NCBI GenBank assembly: GCA_001556025.1
Contig: LSIB01000149.1
Location: forward strand, 32,815 to 96,814
Direction: 5' to 3'
Source: Rhizobiales bacterium CCH3-A5
GTDB taxonomy: Bacteria; Pseudomonadota; Alphaproteobacteria; Rhizobiales; Beijerinckiaceae
DNA: 64,000 nt
Below, piece after piece: positions 9,882 through 19,840 of this stretch. Under the pieces are notes generated by a model. That model had not been told where the DNA came from. It searched no databases and saw only the letters and a program-made list of their open reading frames with translations. The position numbers and the translations under genes are program-made. Each line of letters starts with the position of its first letter. Within the stretch, counting starts at the first letter, position 1.

Positions 9882-11171
9882 ATGAGCGGAAACAACGGAC
9901 AGCTCCAGGTCGGCGACAAGACCGTCGACATGGCGATCAAGAAGGGCTCGATCGGCCCTTCCGTCATCGACATCGCCAAGCTCTACTCGCAGACGGGCAT
10001 GTTCACCTATGACCCGGGCTTCACCTCCACGGCGAGCTGCGAGTCGCAGATCACCTATATCGATGGCGACGAAGGCGTGCTGCTGTATCGCGGCTACCCG
10101 ATCGAGCAGCTGGCCGAACATGGCGACTTCCTCGAGACCTGCTACCTGCTGCTGGAGGGCGACCTGCCGACTGCCGCGCAGAAGGCCGATTTCGACTATC
10201 GCGTGACCCGCCACACCATGGTCCACGAGCAGATGGCCAGGTTCTTCCAGGGTTTCCGCCGCGACGCGCATCCGATGGCGGTCATGGTCGGCTCGATCGG
10301 CGCGATGTCGGCGTTCTACCACGACTCGACCGACATCTCCGACCCGCATCAGCGCATGGTCGCCTCGATGCGGATGATCGCCAAAATGCCGACGCTGGCG
10401 GCGATGGCCTACAAATACACGATCGGCCAGCCCTTCATCTATCCGCAGAACTCGCTCGACTACACCTCGAACTTCCTGCGGATGTGCTTTGCGGTACCGG
10501 CCGAGGACTACAAGGTCAATCCGGTGCTTTCGCGCGCGCTCGACCGCATCTTCATTCTGCATGCCGACCATGAGCAGAACGCCTCGACCTCGACGGTCAG
10601 GCTCGCGGGCTCGTCGGGCGCCAACCCCTTCGCCTGCATTGCGGCCGGCACCGCCTGCCTCTGGGGTCCGGCCCATGGCGGCGCCAACGAGGCTGCCCTG
10701 CAGATGCTGCAGGAGATCGGCTCGGTCGAGAACATTCCGAAGTTCATCGCCAAGGCGAAGGACAAGAACGACCCCTTCCGCCTGATGGGCTTCGGGCACC
10801 GCGTCTACAAGAACTACGATCCGCGCGCCAAGATCATGCAGAAGACGACGCATGAAGTCCTGGCCGAGCTCGGAATCAAGGACGACCCGCTGCTCGACGT
10901 CGCCATGGAGCTGGAGCGGATCGCCCTGTCCGACAGCTACTTCATCGAGAAGAAGCTCTATCCGAATATCGATTTCTACTCGGGCATCACGCTGAAGGCG
11001 ATGGGCTTCCCGACCTCGATGTTCACCGCGCTCTTCGCGCTCGCGCGCACCGTCGGCTGGATCGCGCAGTGGAAGGAGATGATCGAGGATCCGTCCCAGC
11101 GCATCGGCCGGCCACGCCAGCTCTATACCGGCGCGCCGCAGAGGGACTACACCCCGATCGGCCGTCGCTGA
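9882..11171 (+). CDS. gltA: Citrate synthase (type II)
   Basis: GltA condenses oxaloacetate and acetyl-CoA to citrate, the entry step of the TCA cycle. The 429-residue length and motifs fit the hexameric proteobacterial type: [20 protein letters not shown] near the N terminus, [28 protein letters not shown] (active-site His) and [15 protein letters not shown] with the second histidine, then the late Asp in NIDFYSGI. The ATG at 9882 has AAAGGA about 9 bases upstream; an upstream in-frame TTG at 9849 is less likely. A terminator follows directly. Confidence 0.97.
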   Translation: MSGNNGQLQVGDKTVDMAIKKGSIGPSVIDIAKLYSQTGMFTYDPGFTSTASCESQITYIDGDEGVLLYRGYPIEQLAEHGDFLETCYLLLEGDLPTAAQKADFDYRVTRHTMVHEQMARFFQGFRRDAHPMAVMVGSIGAMSAFYHDSTDISDPHQRMVASMRMIAKMPTLAAMAYKYTIGQPFIYPQNSLDYTSNFLRMCFAVPAEDYKVNPVLSRALDRIFILHADHEQNASTSTVRLAGSSGANPFACIAAGTACLWGPAHGGANEAALQMLQEIGSVENIPKFIAKAKDKNDPFRLMGFGHRVYKNYDPRAKIMQKTTHEVLAELGIKDDPLLDVAMELERIALSDSYFIEKKLYPNIDFYSGITLKAMGFPTSMFTALFALARTVGWIAQWKEMIEDPSQRIGRPRQLYTGAPQRDYTPIGRR

Positions 11172-11203
11172 CGCGACCGGCAGGCCGTCCTCACGCATGA
11201 CAG

Positions 11204-11231
11204 GGCCGCGGCATCAGCGCCGCGGCCTTTT
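11204..11231 (+). terminator. Intrinsic terminator after gltA
   Basis: A perfect 9-bp GC stem (11204-11212 with 11219-11227, loop ATCAGC) is followed by TTTT. It lies 33 bp after the gltA stop and 6 bp before the lpxB stop on the other strand, so it probably separates the convergent transcripts. Confidence 0.85.
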
Positions 11232-11236
11232 CGTCT

Positions 11237-12415
11237 TCAGGGTTTGTCCGGGCGTTCCCGTAGAACGGCGAGGGCCTCGGCGACGGCTTTCGCTGCCGGG
11301 CTCGGGCCCGCCGCGGCCATGATCGTCTCGACCTCGGCGAAGCCGGCGAGCTGGCTCTCGCGAGCGGCGCCTTCGGCGAGCGCCGCCGTGAGGTGGCTGG
11401 CGAGCGCATCGGCGGTCGCGGTGTCCTGGATAAACTCCGGCACGACGCTGCGGCCGAGAATGAGGTTCGGCAGGATGACGCTGGGCAGCTTGATCAAACG
11501 CCTTGCAAGCGCCGCCTCCCAGCTCGCGCCGCGATAGGCGGCGACGGTCGGCACCTGCGCCAGTGCAAGCTCCAAAGTGACGGTGCCCGATGCCGCCAAT
11601 GCGCCGCGGGCCGAGCGGAAGGCGGCGAGCTTGGCCGCCTCGCCCATGACGATCTCCGGCGGGACCGGCCATTGCGCCGTCATGTCGCCGATCAGCGCCG
11701 CCAGATGCGGCACCGCCGGCAGAACGAAGCGTGCGCCCGGCAAAGCGGACGCCACGCGGGCGATCGCCTCGCCGAAGACCGGCAACAGATGGTTGATTTC
11801 GGAGCGGCGGCTGCCGGGCAGGATCAGGACAAGCGGGTTGTCCGCATCAGCCCGCTGGGCCGCTTCGATCGCGTTGGGCCGCATTTCCCCGAGCCGTTCC
11901 ATCAGCGGATGGCCGACATACACCGTCTCAGGGCCGTGCAGCCGCGCCAGCGCCGCAGGCTCGAAGGGCAGCAGCGCCAGGATACGGTCGACATGCGGGG
12001 CCATCCGCTTCGCTCGGCCCGAGCGCCACGCCCAGACGCTGGGGCAGACCCAATGCACGATCGGAATTGACGGAGCGCGCCGGCGCAGCTTCTTCGCGAC
12101 GCGCAGCGAGAAATCGGGCGCGTCGATGGTGAGCAGGAGATCGGGCGCAAAGGCCGCGACGCCACGGGCCGCATCCTCCATCCGACGCAGCAGCAGCGGC
12201 AGGCGGGCGATGACCGGGCCGAAGCCCATGACGGCGATGTCGGCCTGCGGAAACAACGGAGACAGGCCGGCGTCGATGAGGCCCTGCCCTCCGACGCCCG
12301 CCATCACCAGTTCGCGCTCGCCGAGCCGCTCGCGTAGAGACGCCACGAAGCGGAGGGCCAGTGCATCGCCCGAGGCCTCGCCCGCGACGATCGCCAGCCG
12401 GAACGGGCGCGTCAC
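11237..12415 (-). CDS. lpxB: Lipid-A-disaccharide synthase
   Basis: LpxB joins UDP-2,3-diacylglucosamine and lipid X into the lipid A disaccharide at the inner membrane. The 392-residue GT19 protein shows AGEASGDALA (11-20), the IDAPDFSLRVAKKLRR stretch, HWVCPSVWAWR, YVGHPLMER and the ILPGSRRSEI nucleotide-sugar motif. Translation starts at a GTG overlapping the lpxI stop by 4 bases, so it is coupled to the upstream lipid A genes. It is the last gene of the long minus-strand envelope run and converges with gltA. Confidence 0.95.
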   Translation of the reverse strand: MTRPFRLAIVAGEASGDALALRFVASLRERLGERELVMAGVGGQGLIDAGLSPLFPQADIAVMGFGPVIARLPLLLRRMEDAARGVAAFAPDLLLTIDAPDFSLRVAKKLRRRAPSIPIVHWVCPSVWAWRSGRAKRMAPHVDRILALLPFEPAALARLHGPETVYVGHPLMERLGEMRPNAIEAAQRADADNPLVLILPGSRRSEINHLLPVFGEAIARVASALPGARFVLPAVPHLAALIGDMTAQWPVPPEIVMGEAAKLAAFRSARGALAASGTVTLELALAQVPTVAAYRGASWEAALARRLIKLPSVILPNLILGRSVVPEFIQDTATADALASHLTAALAEGAARESQLAGFAEVETIMAAAGPSPAAKAVAEALAVLRERPDKP

Positions 12416-13275
12416 GGCACGCCCTCGATAAAGATATTCTGGCGATCGGCGAGCGCGGCCAGTGCAGCCCCGTCGCCGACCAGAACCTGCCCGGCGCGCA
12501 GGCCGATGCCGGACAGGCCGGCGTCCTGAATGTGCTCGAGCGTGCGCAGGCCGATGGCCGGCATGTCCACCCGCAGATCCTGGCCCAGCTTTGGCGCTTT
12601 GACCAGAACGCCGTCGCCCTTGGCGATCTTCAGCCGGCCCGAGGACACCATGCCGGCGACACGCGCGATCATCGCGTCGGTGCCTTCGGCCGCCTCGATC
12701 GCGATGATGCGATGGTCGGCGAGGATCGCGGCCTGTCCGACATCGAAGGGCGACAGGGCCGACAGCAGCGAAAAACCGCGCTGGATCAGTTCTTTCTGCT
12801 CTGTCGTTGCAGTGCGCCGGCCAAGCGCGCCGGCTTGCGCCGTGAGTTCCGGTGCGATCGCGGAAGGTCCATGAACGCGAAAGCCCTGCGCCTCGAAGAA
12901 TTCGACGACGCCGCGCAGCAGGCGGTCGTCGCCGCCTTTGAAGGCTCGGGCGAAATGCGGCAGGTATTTCAGCGTCGAGGCTTCAGGGCGTAAACCCGAA
13001 AAACTCGGCCGCGGCAGCGAGCCGAGCAGAACGAGATCGCCGATCTCGCGCCGGCGCAGCACCTCGAGCAGGCGGCCGAGCTGGCCGAGCCGGAACATCT
13101 GGATATCGGACAGCGCGAAGGCGTCGGGATCGGCCGCGCCCTCAAGTCCGGCGACGAAGACGGCATGGCCACGACCAGTGGCCAGCCGCGCAAGCAATGG
13201 CGGGTAATCGCCGCCGCCCGCGATGATGGCGAGCGGTCCGCGCAGCGGCGGCGCATCTGCCGGTTCGGCGGTCAC
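12412..13275 (-). CDS. lpxI: UDP-2,3-diacylglucosamine diphosphatase LpxI
   Basis: LpxI (formerly DUF1009) hydrolyses UDP-2,3-diacylglucosamine to lipid X and UMP, the job LpxH does in enterobacteria. The 287 residues fit the family. Visible hallmarks are the N-terminal LAIIAGGGDYPPLLAR (15-30), the central DDRLLRGVVEFFEAQGFRV, and C-terminal VLVKAPKLGQDLRVDMPAIGL and GQVLVGD. The GTG start overlaps the lpxA stop (GTGA) and the stop overlaps the lpxB start. Position between lpxA and lpxB supports the assignment. Confidence 0.94.
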   Translation of the reverse strand: MTAEPADAPPLRGPLAIIAGGGDYPPLLARLATGRGHAVFVAGLEGAADPDAFALSDIQMFRLGQLGRLLEVLRRREIGDLVLLGSLPRPSFSGLRPEASTLKYLPHFARAFKGGDDRLLRGVVEFFEAQGFRVHGPSAIAPELTAQAGALGRRTATTEQKELIQRGFSLLSALSPFDVGQAAILADHRIIAIEAAEGTDAMIARVAGMVSSGRLKIAKGDGVLVKAPKLGQDLRVDMPAIGLRTLEHIQDAGLSGIGLRAGQVLVGDGAALAALADRQNIFIEGVP

Positions 13276-14081
13276 CGGTCGGCGGTGTTGACGTCATGGG
13301 GCACGCAAATCGCGCGCTCGCCGCCATTGCGGATGAAGTCGAGGATCTCGTGGATCAGCGGGTGCGAGGCGAACTCGCTCGCGACATCCTCGACGCGCTC
13401 CGACAAGGTGCCCTCGTCGGCGAACAGCAACCGGTATGCGCGGCGCAATTCGTGGATCTGCTCGCGCGTGAAGCCGCGCCGGCGCAGGCCGACGAGATTG
13501 AGCCCGGCAAGATGGGCCGGATTGTCGCGCACCATGCCGAAGGGAATAACGTCGTGCATCACGCCGGCGCCGCCGCCGATGAAGGCGTGGTCACCGACGC
13601 GGATGAACTGGTGCAGGCCGGTGCCGCCGCCGACGATCACGAAATTGCCGACCCTGACATGACCGGCGCACATGACGTTGTTGGAGAAGATCACGCTGTC
13701 GCCGATCTGCGTGTCATGGGCGACATGCGAATTGGCCAGAAAGAAGCATTTGTCGCCGACGACGGTCTTCATCCCGCCGCCCTCGGTGCCGGGATTCATG
13801 GTCACCCCCTCGCGGATCATGCAGTCGGCGCCGATCGTCAGCGTCGAGGGCTCGCCATGGTATTTCAGATCCTGCGGCGGATGGCCGATGGAGGCGAAGG
13901 GATAAATTTTCGTGCGCGCGCCGATCGTGGTGTAGCCGGCGACGGCGACATGGCTGACGAGTTCGACGCCATCGCCCAGTTCGACCTCGGGGCCGACCGT
14001 GCAGAAAGGGCCGACGACGACGCCCGCGCCGAGACGCGCGCGAGGATCGACGACCGACATCGGATGGATGGTGGCGCTCAT
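13272..14081 (-). CDS. lpxA: UDP-N-acetylglucosamine acyltransferase LpxA
   Basis: LpxA adds the first 3-hydroxyacyl chain to UDP-GlcNAc, the committing step of lipid A synthesis. The 269 residues show the left-handed beta-helix hexapeptide pattern from residue about 12 (VDPRARLGAGVVVGPF), the catalytic-region motif VAHDTQIGD with nearby His, and the C-terminal helical bundle starting at LVGLRRRGFT. The ATG at 14081 gives MSATIHPMSVVDP, a normal LpxA start; 27 upstream codons overlap the spacer to fabZ and were rejected. The start follows the fabZ stop by 34 bp. Confidence 0.95.
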   Translation of the reverse strand: MSATIHPMSVVDPRARLGAGVVVGPFCTVGPEVELGDGVELVSHVAVAGYTTIGARTKIYPFASIGHPPQDLKYHGEPSTLTIGADCMIREGVTMNPGTEGGGMKTVVGDKCFFLANSHVAHDTQIGDSVIFSNNVMCAGHVRVGNFVIVGGGTGLHQFIRVGDHAFIGGGAGVMHDVIPFGMVRDNPAHLAGLNLVGLRRRGFTREQIHELRRAYRLLFADEGTLSERVEDVASEFASHPLIHEILDFIRNGGERAICVPHDVNTADR

Positions 14082-14115
14082 GCGGAGGCTGTCCTGATTT
14101 TGGTTTCTTGGCGGC

Positions 14116-14574
14116 TCAGACGACCATGGCGGAGAGGTCCGCTTCCGCCACCAGCGCACCATCGACCCGCGCCTCGCCCCTGTAGAACCAGAGATTGCGC
14201 TTGCGCGTGATCTTGGTCAGGTGGAAGCGCAACTGGTCGCCCGGGACGACGGGTTTGCGGAACTTCGCCTTGTCGATCGTGGTGAACAGCACGCTGGTAA
14301 CGCCAGGATCGACGCTGCCGCGCGCGTTGACGACCAGAACGCCCGCCGTCTGCGCCATGGCCTCGATCATCAGCACGCCGGGGAAGACAGGCCGGCCTGG
14401 AAAATGGCCGGTGAATTGCGGCTCGTTGATCGTGACGTTCTTGATGCCGACGCCGGATTCGTCGCCGACGATCTCGACCACGCGATCGACCAGCAGGAAC
14501 GGGTAGCGATGCGGAATACAGGCCATGATCTTCTGGATATCGACCACGCCCAGCGTCGTCTGCGGATCGTTCAT
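14116..14574 (-). CDS. fabZ: 3-hydroxyacyl-[acyl-carrier-protein] dehydratase FabZ
   Basis: FabZ dehydrates 3-hydroxyacyl-ACP in fatty acid elongation, competing with LpxA for the same substrate pool, hence its conserved place in the lpx cluster. The 152-residue hot-dog protein has IPHRYPFLLVDRV (20-32) and the active-site helix GHFPGRPVFPGVLMIEAMAQ, carrying the catalytic His and Glu. The ATG at 14574 fits the family length. Confidence 0.96.
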   Translation of the reverse strand: MNDPQTTLGVVDIQKIMACIPHRYPFLLVDRVVEIVGDESGVGIKNVTINEPQFTGHFPGRPVFPGVLMIEAMAQTAGVLVVNARGSVDPGVTSVLFTTIDKAKFRKPVVPGDQLRFHLTKITRKRNLWFYRGEARVDGALVAEADLSAMVV

Positions 14575-14755
14575 CGTCTCTCACTCTCCCAAACGGGCCG
14601 CAACCTGGCCCATCCCCTCACGGCCGCGTTCCAAAGCCGCGATCTCTGCCGCCGACAGCATGCTATCTCTGCCGATGTGCCGGAAACAGCACCCGGCCGG
14701 CAAGACAAATCGACATGAGGGGGCCGCCCGATGAGCACGTCGCCCGGCGGACATC

Positions 14756-15820
14756 TCAGCCTTCGGGGCGGTCCGTGGTCTTGCCGCGCCTGGCCACGAG
14801 CGATTTGAGCAAGGCAGCTTCGCGCGCCCAGCTCAGCGCGGGCTGCGCCGGATAGCCGCCATATTTCGCGCCGCGCGGAACATCGCCGGCGACGCCGCTC
14901 TGGGCGGCGACCTGCGCGCCCATGCCGACGGTGAGATGTCCGGCAAGGCCGACCTGGCCGCCGAGCACGACGAAGTCCTCCAGCGTGGTCGAGCCGGCGA
15001 TGCCGACCTGCGAGACGATGACGCAATGCCGCCCGATCACGACATTATGGCCGATCTGGACCAGATTATCGATCTTGGTGCCTTCGCCGATGACCGTGTC
15101 GCGGCTGGCGCCGCGGTCGATGCAGGTGTTGGCGCCGATCTCGACATCGTCCTGGATGATGACCCGGCCGATCTGAGGCACCTTCATGTGCCCTTTCGGA
15201 CTCATCGCAAAGCCGAAACCATCCTGCCCGATCCTGACGCCGGGATGGATGATGACGCGGTTGCCGATCAGCGTGGATTGCAGCGTGGCGCCAGCGCCGA
15301 TGGCACAGTCGCGGCCGATGCGCACCTGCGGCCCGATCACGGCATGAGACTGGATGACCGTTCCCGCGCCGATCTCGGCGCCGGGGCCGATCACGGCGCC
15401 AGGATCGACGCTGACGCCCGCCTCGAGAACCGCCGTCGCATGGACGAAGGCGCCGGGCGCGACTCCCCCCTGAGATCCGAACACGGAGCCCGGCCGCAAA
15501 GCCTGCGGGAACAGCCGAGCCAGCACTTTTGCGAAGATATGATAAGGAACCGGCGTGACCAGCGCGACCGTTTCGGCGGGAACGCGGGCCGCGAAGCGCG
15601 GCGAGACCAGACACAGCCCGGCCCGCGTCGCGGCGAGCGCATCGGTGTATTTGGCGTTGTCCATATAGGCGAGGTCGTCTTGCCCCGCCGTATCGAGGGG
15701 TGCGACGCCCTTGAGGCGGCGCGCGGTATCGACGCCGTCAGGCAGCGCGACGCCGGACATGACCGCGACTTCGCCGAAATCGAGCGCTGTCGCGGCCGGA
15801 AAGAAATTTGGCTCTGCCAT
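14756..15820 (-). CDS. lpxD: UDP-3-O-(3-hydroxyacyl)glucosamine N-acyltransferase LpxD
   Basis: LpxD adds the N-linked hydroxyacyl chain to the lipid A precursor. The 354 residues comprise an N-terminal uridine-binding domain (about 1-105, with [14 protein letters not shown]) and a left-handed beta-helix of hexapeptide repeats (from about 115: [24 protein letters not shown]). The conserved FGFA segment (GQDGFGFAM) and the catalytic His in [11 protein letters not shown] follow. Starts with ATG 41 bp after the bamA stop. No skp/ompH gene lies between bamA and lpxD, unlike enterobacteria. Confidence 0.95.
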   Translation of the reverse strand: MAEPNFFPAATALDFGEVAVMSGVALPDGVDTARRLKGVAPLDTAGQDDLAYMDNAKYTDALAATRAGLCLVSPRFAARVPAETVALVTPVPYHIFAKVLARLFPQALRPGSVFGSQGGVAPGAFVHATAVLEAGVSVDPGAVIGPGAEIGAGTVIQSHAVIGPQVRIGRDCAIGAGATLQSTLIGNRVIIHPGVRIGQDGFGFAMSPKGHMKVPQIGRVIIQDDVEIGANTCIDRGASRDTVIGEGTKIDNLVQIGHNVVIGRHCVIVSQVGIAGSTTLEDFVVLGGQVGLAGHLTVGMGAQVAAQSGVAGDVPRGAKYGGYPAQPALSWAREAALLKSLVARRGKTTDRPEG

Positions 15821-15861
15821 CAGGAGAGGTCCGGGACGGGGCGCGAGAGCGCCCCGCCGCG

Positions 15862-18363
15862 TCAGAAGCGCGTGCCGCCCGAGAAACGGAACGCCTGCAG
15901 ACGGTCGCCGCCGAACTTGCGGCCGAACGCATCGCGCTGCCCATCATCCTTCGACAGAGCAAAGGCGTAGTCGAAGCGGATCGGGCCAAGCGGCGACTGC
16001 CACAACAGGCTCGCGCCGACAGACGAGCGGATGACGTTCTTGTCGCGTACGCAGGCAACGTTGGTCTGGTAGATCGACGTCGTGGCGACGTTGAACTGCC
16101 GCGCCTCCGAGCCCACCGGGCAGGCTGTCGGCGTGGTAATCGTCTTGGAGCCGCCATCGTAATTGAACAGCGTGCCGGCATCCGCGAAGACCGCGCCGCG
16201 AAGGCCGAGATCGCGCGGCAGACCGAAGATCGGGAACTGGATCTCGAGCGAACCGCCGAAATAGGTGGTGCCGCCGAGTGCGTTCGCGGTCGGGTCGTTC
16301 AGCACGTCGCGTGGGCCGATGCCGGACGGCGCGAAGCCGCGAACCAGGGTCGGTCCGAGGAAGTAGTGGTCGATCATGCGCAGATTGCCGCTGGTGGCCT
16401 GCACATGGCCGGCCTGGCCGCGGATGAAGCCGACGACATCGTCGAAGATCTCGCGATAGTAGCGCGCATCCGCGGAGACGCGCAGGAACTTCGAATCGCC
16501 GCCCACGCCAGCGAATTCCGGCTTGAGTTCCGCGACAAATCCGTTGCGCGGGTTCTGCACATTGTCGAGCGAGTTATAGTTGAAGTTGACGCCGACAAGC
16601 GATGTCAGGGTGGTGCCCTGCGCTTCCTTGACCGCGATCGTCGCCTCGCCATTGGTCAGGCAGTTGATGGCGGCGTTCTCGGGCAGACCGGAGCCGAGCG
16701 TTCCCGGCGTCACGCCGATGAGCGGCCGCGTACAATCGTTGAACGGATTGGAAGTCGTATTCGGGATCTCGATCTCGGTCGTATAGATCGAGTAGCGCGG
16801 CGTGATCGAGAACTCTTCCGTGATCGGGAAGGTCGCGCGGATCTGGCCGCCCGTCACGCGGCTCTCAAAACGGCCGGTGTTGTAGTTGTCGTTGAACTTC
16901 GAAAACAGATCGAAGCCCGCCGCGATGCGCCGGCCAAGGAAATAGGGCTCAGTGAAGGAGAAATCGACGCCCTTGCTGCGCTGGCCGAGCGTGCCCGCGA
17001 TGCGGACGAACTGGCCGCGGCCGAGGAAGTTCGATTCAGACAGCGAGACTTCGCCGATGACGCCGTCCGAGGTCGAATAGCCGCCGGCGATCGAGAACGA
17101 GCCGGTCGCCTTGTCCTCGACATCGATGTTGACCACCACACGGTCAGGCGCGCTGCCCGGCTCGTTGGTGATGCGGACCTTGTTGAAGAAGCCGAGATTG
17201 TTCAGCCGGCGCTCGGCGCGGTCGATCAGGACCTTGTTGTAGGCGTCGCCCTCGCCGAGATCGAGCTCGCGGCGCACGACATAGTCGCGCGAGCGGGTGT
17301 TGCCGCGCACGTTGATGCGCTCGACATAGACGCGCGGGCCCTCGTCGACGACATAGGTGATGCCGATCAGCCGACCTGCGGCGTCGCGGTCACCGCGCGG
17401 GCGGACCTGGGCGAAAGCGTAGCCACGGCGCGAGACCTCGGTCGTCAGGCTGACCAGAGACTTCTCGACCGCCTCGGCGTTGTAGGTGTCGCCCGCGGAC
17501 GTCGCGACAAGGCGCTGCAGCGCGTTCGGGTCGAGGTCGCGCAGGCGGGAATCGACGTTGACGCTGCCGACGCGATATTGCGGGCCTTCATCCACGACGA
17601 TGTCGATGATCCAGCCCTGGGCGGCGTCGTCGAAACGCGCCGTGTTCGAGACGATCTGGAAGTCGGCGTAGCCGTTCTTCAGGTAGAAGCGCCGGACCAG
17701 TTCGAGATCGGCCGCGATGCGGTCGGCGTCATAGACGTCCGAGGTCTTGATGAAGCTGAGGAAGTTCGATTCGGTCGACTGCATCAGACCGCGCAGGCGG
17801 CCCGACGAGTAGGTGCCGTTGCCCGAGAAGTTGATGCTCTTGATGCCGGTCTTGCCGGTCTCGACGATGGTGAACACCACGTCGGGCCGGCCATTCGGCA
17901 GTGGAGCCACGCGGGCGGTGACCGACGATGCGCCATATCCCGACCGCCGATAGGCTTCCTTGATGCGCTCGACGTCGGAATCGATCAGCGCCTGGCTGAT
18001 CGGCCCGCGCGCCTTGGTCTGCACGAGTTGCAGAAGCTGGTCGCTCTTGACGCGGCGGTTGCCCTCGAAGGCCACGCGATTGATGGTGTCGTTCTCCTGG
18101 ACGGAGATGACGGTCTGCGAGCCGCGACGGCTGACCTGAACGCTGGAAAACAGCCCAGTCGCCAGCAGGCTCTGGCGAACCTCCTGAGGGCCGCCCTGAT
18201 TGGCGTAGGAGCGGATCGTCTCCGCGTCGACTCGCCTGTTGCCTTGGACAATCACGGCCTGCGCGAACGCCACGCCGCCGCTGACGGCCAGCATGAAGGC
18301 CGAAAGTCCGACTGATCGAGAGAGCCGAGTCTTGGAGGGCCGGCTCTTTTGGGTCGACGTCAT
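15862..18363 (-). CDS. bamA: Outer membrane protein assembly factor BamA
   Basis: BamA is the central pore of the BAM complex that folds beta-barrel proteins into the outer membrane. The 833-residue precursor starts at [11 protein letters not shown], followed by a hydrophobic signal segment (about 18-33, ending AFA). POTRA repeats follow (e.g. [61 protein letters not shown]). The 16-strand barrel carries the VRGF lid motif ([15 protein letters not shown]) and ends in a C-terminal phenylalanine (GGTRF). An upstream in-frame GTG/ATG possibility at 18417 was rejected because it would precede the signal peptide. Follows rseP in the conserved order. Confidence 0.95.
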   Translation of the reverse strand: MTSTQKSRPSKTRLSRSVGLSAFMLAVSGGVAFAQAVIVQGNRRVDAETIRSYANQGGPQEVRQSLLATGLFSSVQVSRRGSQTVISVQENDTINRVAFEGNRRVKSDQLLQLVQTKARGPISQALIDSDVERIKEAYRRSGYGASSVTARVAPLPNGRPDVVFTIVETGKTGIKSINFSGNGTYSSGRLRGLMQSTESNFLSFIKTSDVYDADRIAADLELVRRFYLKNGYADFQIVSNTARFDDAAQGWIIDIVVDEGPQYRVGSVNVDSRLRDLDPNALQRLVATSAGDTYNAEAVEKSLVSLTTEVSRRGYAFAQVRPRGDRDAAGRLIGITYVVDEGPRVYVERINVRGNTRSRDYVVRRELDLGEGDAYNKVLIDRAERRLNNLGFFNKVRITNEPGSAPDRVVVNIDVEDKATGSFSIAGGYSTSDGVIGEVSLSESNFLGRGQFVRIAGTLGQRSKGVDFSFTEPYFLGRRIAAGFDLFSKFNDNYNTGRFESRVTGGQIRATFPITEEFSITPRYSIYTTEIEIPNTTSNPFNDCTRPLIGVTPGTLGSGLPENAAINCLTNGEATIAVKEAQGTTLTSLVGVNFNYNSLDNVQNPRNGFVAELKPEFAGVGGDSKFLRVSADARYYREIFDDVVGFIRGQAGHVQATSGNLRMIDHYFLGPTLVRGFAPSGIGPRDVLNDPTANALGGTTYFGGSLEIQFPIFGLPRDLGLRGAVFADAGTLFNYDGGSKTITTPTACPVGSEARQFNVATTSIYQTNVACVRDKNVIRSSVGASLLWQSPLGPIRFDYAFALSKDDGQRDAFGRKFGGDRLQAFRFSGGTRF

Positions 18364-18585
18364 CGGGTCGCCTATTCCATCTCTAAGGTCGCCACCCCAA
18401 GCGGGGGTTCCGGCCACTAAGCCGAAGCTCGGGAACTTTGCAGTCCAATCGCTTCTACAAAGTTTCCCGCAGGGTGCAAACCGGGTTTGTCGTTAACGAA
18501 ATATTTTTAGCCCCCGCGTGGCCATGAGGCCACGGAAGCTGCCGCGATTCCGCCGCAAACTGGCGATCGCGCGTCTGGAATGGTC

Positions 18586-19737
18586 TCAAAGCAGCGATTT
18601 TACGTGGACGAGGTCGTTCCAGGTGACGAAAAGCATCAGCATCAGCACGAGGCCGAGCCCGAACCGGAAGCCGAGTTCCTGGGCCCGATCGCTGAGGGGC
18701 CGGCCACGCAGCGCCTCGATCGCATAGAACATCAGGTGGCCGCCATCGAGCATCGGCACCGGGAGCAGATTCATCAGGCCGATCGAGACCGAGAGAATCG
18801 CAGCGAGGTTGATCAGCGCCATGATGCCGCCGCTGGTGGCCACCACCCCCGAGACCTGGGCGATCCGGATCGGCCCCGAAAGCTGGTCGGTCGATTCCCG
18901 CCCGGTCACCAGCTTGGCGACATAGTCGTAGGTGCGGTCGACGACATACCAGGTTTCCGACAGACCAACCTTCAGCGCCTCCAGCGGCCCGTAGCGCTGC
19001 GTCGTCCAGTCCTCCGCCTTGCGCGAGGCCTGGACGCCGATCACGCCGATACGCTGCTTGCCGACCGGCGTCGCGGTCTCGACGAGGCTGGGCGTGACCG
19101 GCAGCGTCAGCCGTTCGCCGGCACGCTCGACGATGATCTGCAGCACCTCGTCGGGGCGGCCAGAGACGGCGCGCTGCATGTCGTTGAAGCTGCGGATCGG
19201 GCTGCCGTCGATGGACAGGATAAGGTCGCCGGCGCGAATGCCGCCGCGCTCGGCGGCGCTGCCGGCGACGACCTGCTCGATCCGCGGGGTGAGCACCTGC
19301 TTGCCGAAGAAGAAGACGGTGCCGGCAAAAATCACGATCGCCAGCAGGAAATTCGCGATCGGTCCGGCCGCGACGATGGCGGCGCGCTCGCCGATGGACT
19401 GGGCCGGGAAGGAGCGCGCGCGCTCCTGCTCGCTCATTTGCGAGACCCCGGCATTGTCGGGCGCGCTCGACGCATCAGCGTCGCCGGAGAACTTCACATA
19501 GCCGCCGAGCGGAATCAGCGCGAACCGCCAGCGCGTGCCATGCTTGTCGTCGAAGCCGAAGATCTCGCGTCCAAAACCGATCGAGAACACCTTCACATCG
19601 ACGCCGCACCAGCGGCCCACAAGGAAGTGCCCGAGTTCATGGACGAAGACCACGACCGTCAGCACGAACAGGAACGGCAGCAGATAGGTCAGCAGAAAGC
19701 CGCCCGCGCCCGTGATCGCCGCCGCAATGTCCATCAT
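18586..19737 (-). CDS. rseP: RIP metalloprotease RseP (site-2 protease)
   Basis: RseP cleaves transmembrane segments of anti-sigma factors and remnant signal peptides. The 383-residue integral membrane protein has the zinc motif HELGH at 33-37, the downstream GGYVKFSGD loop, a PDZ domain (about 130-215, SAAERGGIRAGDLILSIDG) and the third zinc ligand in the C-terminal LLPVPMLDGGHL. The gene begins ATGATG, and either could serve. It lies 103 bp after dxr and 222 bp before bamA, the order seen across proteobacteria. Confidence 0.95.
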   Translation of the reverse strand: MMDIAAAITGAGGFLLTYLLPFLFVLTVVVFVHELGHFLVGRWCGVDVKVFSIGFGREIFGFDDKHGTRWRFALIPLGGYVKFSGDADASSAPDNAGVSQMSEQERARSFPAQSIGERAAIVAAGPIANFLLAIVIFAGTVFFFGKQVLTPRIEQVVAGSAAERGGIRAGDLILSIDGSPIRSFNDMQRAVSGRPDEVLQIIVERAGERLTLPVTPSLVETATPVGKQRIGVIGVQASRKAEDWTTQRYGPLEALKVGLSETWYVVDRTYDYVAKLVTGRESTDQLSGPIRIAQVSGVVATSGGIMALINLAAILSVSIGLMNLLPVPMLDGGHLMFYAIEALRGRPLSDRAQELGFRFGLGLVLMLMLFVTWNDLVHVKSLL

Positions 19738-19840
19738 CGTCTCCAGAACTGTCTCAGCGGCGGATCATCCCGAGCCCGCTCTTGCGAGCGGCTAGCTCAG
19801 GATTGGCGCGAAAAGACGACCGATCGTCACTCCGCCGCCT

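Noticed and set aside
14575..14755. Possible gene between fabZ and lpxD
   Set aside because: No frame with a credible start or protein-like composition. A missing skp here is normal for alphaproteobacteria because skp is not expected between lpxD and fabZ.
15808..18315. 835-codon plus-strand frame opposite bamA
   Set aside because: bamA has signal peptide, POTRA and barrel motifs; the opposite frame is a codon-bias shadow.
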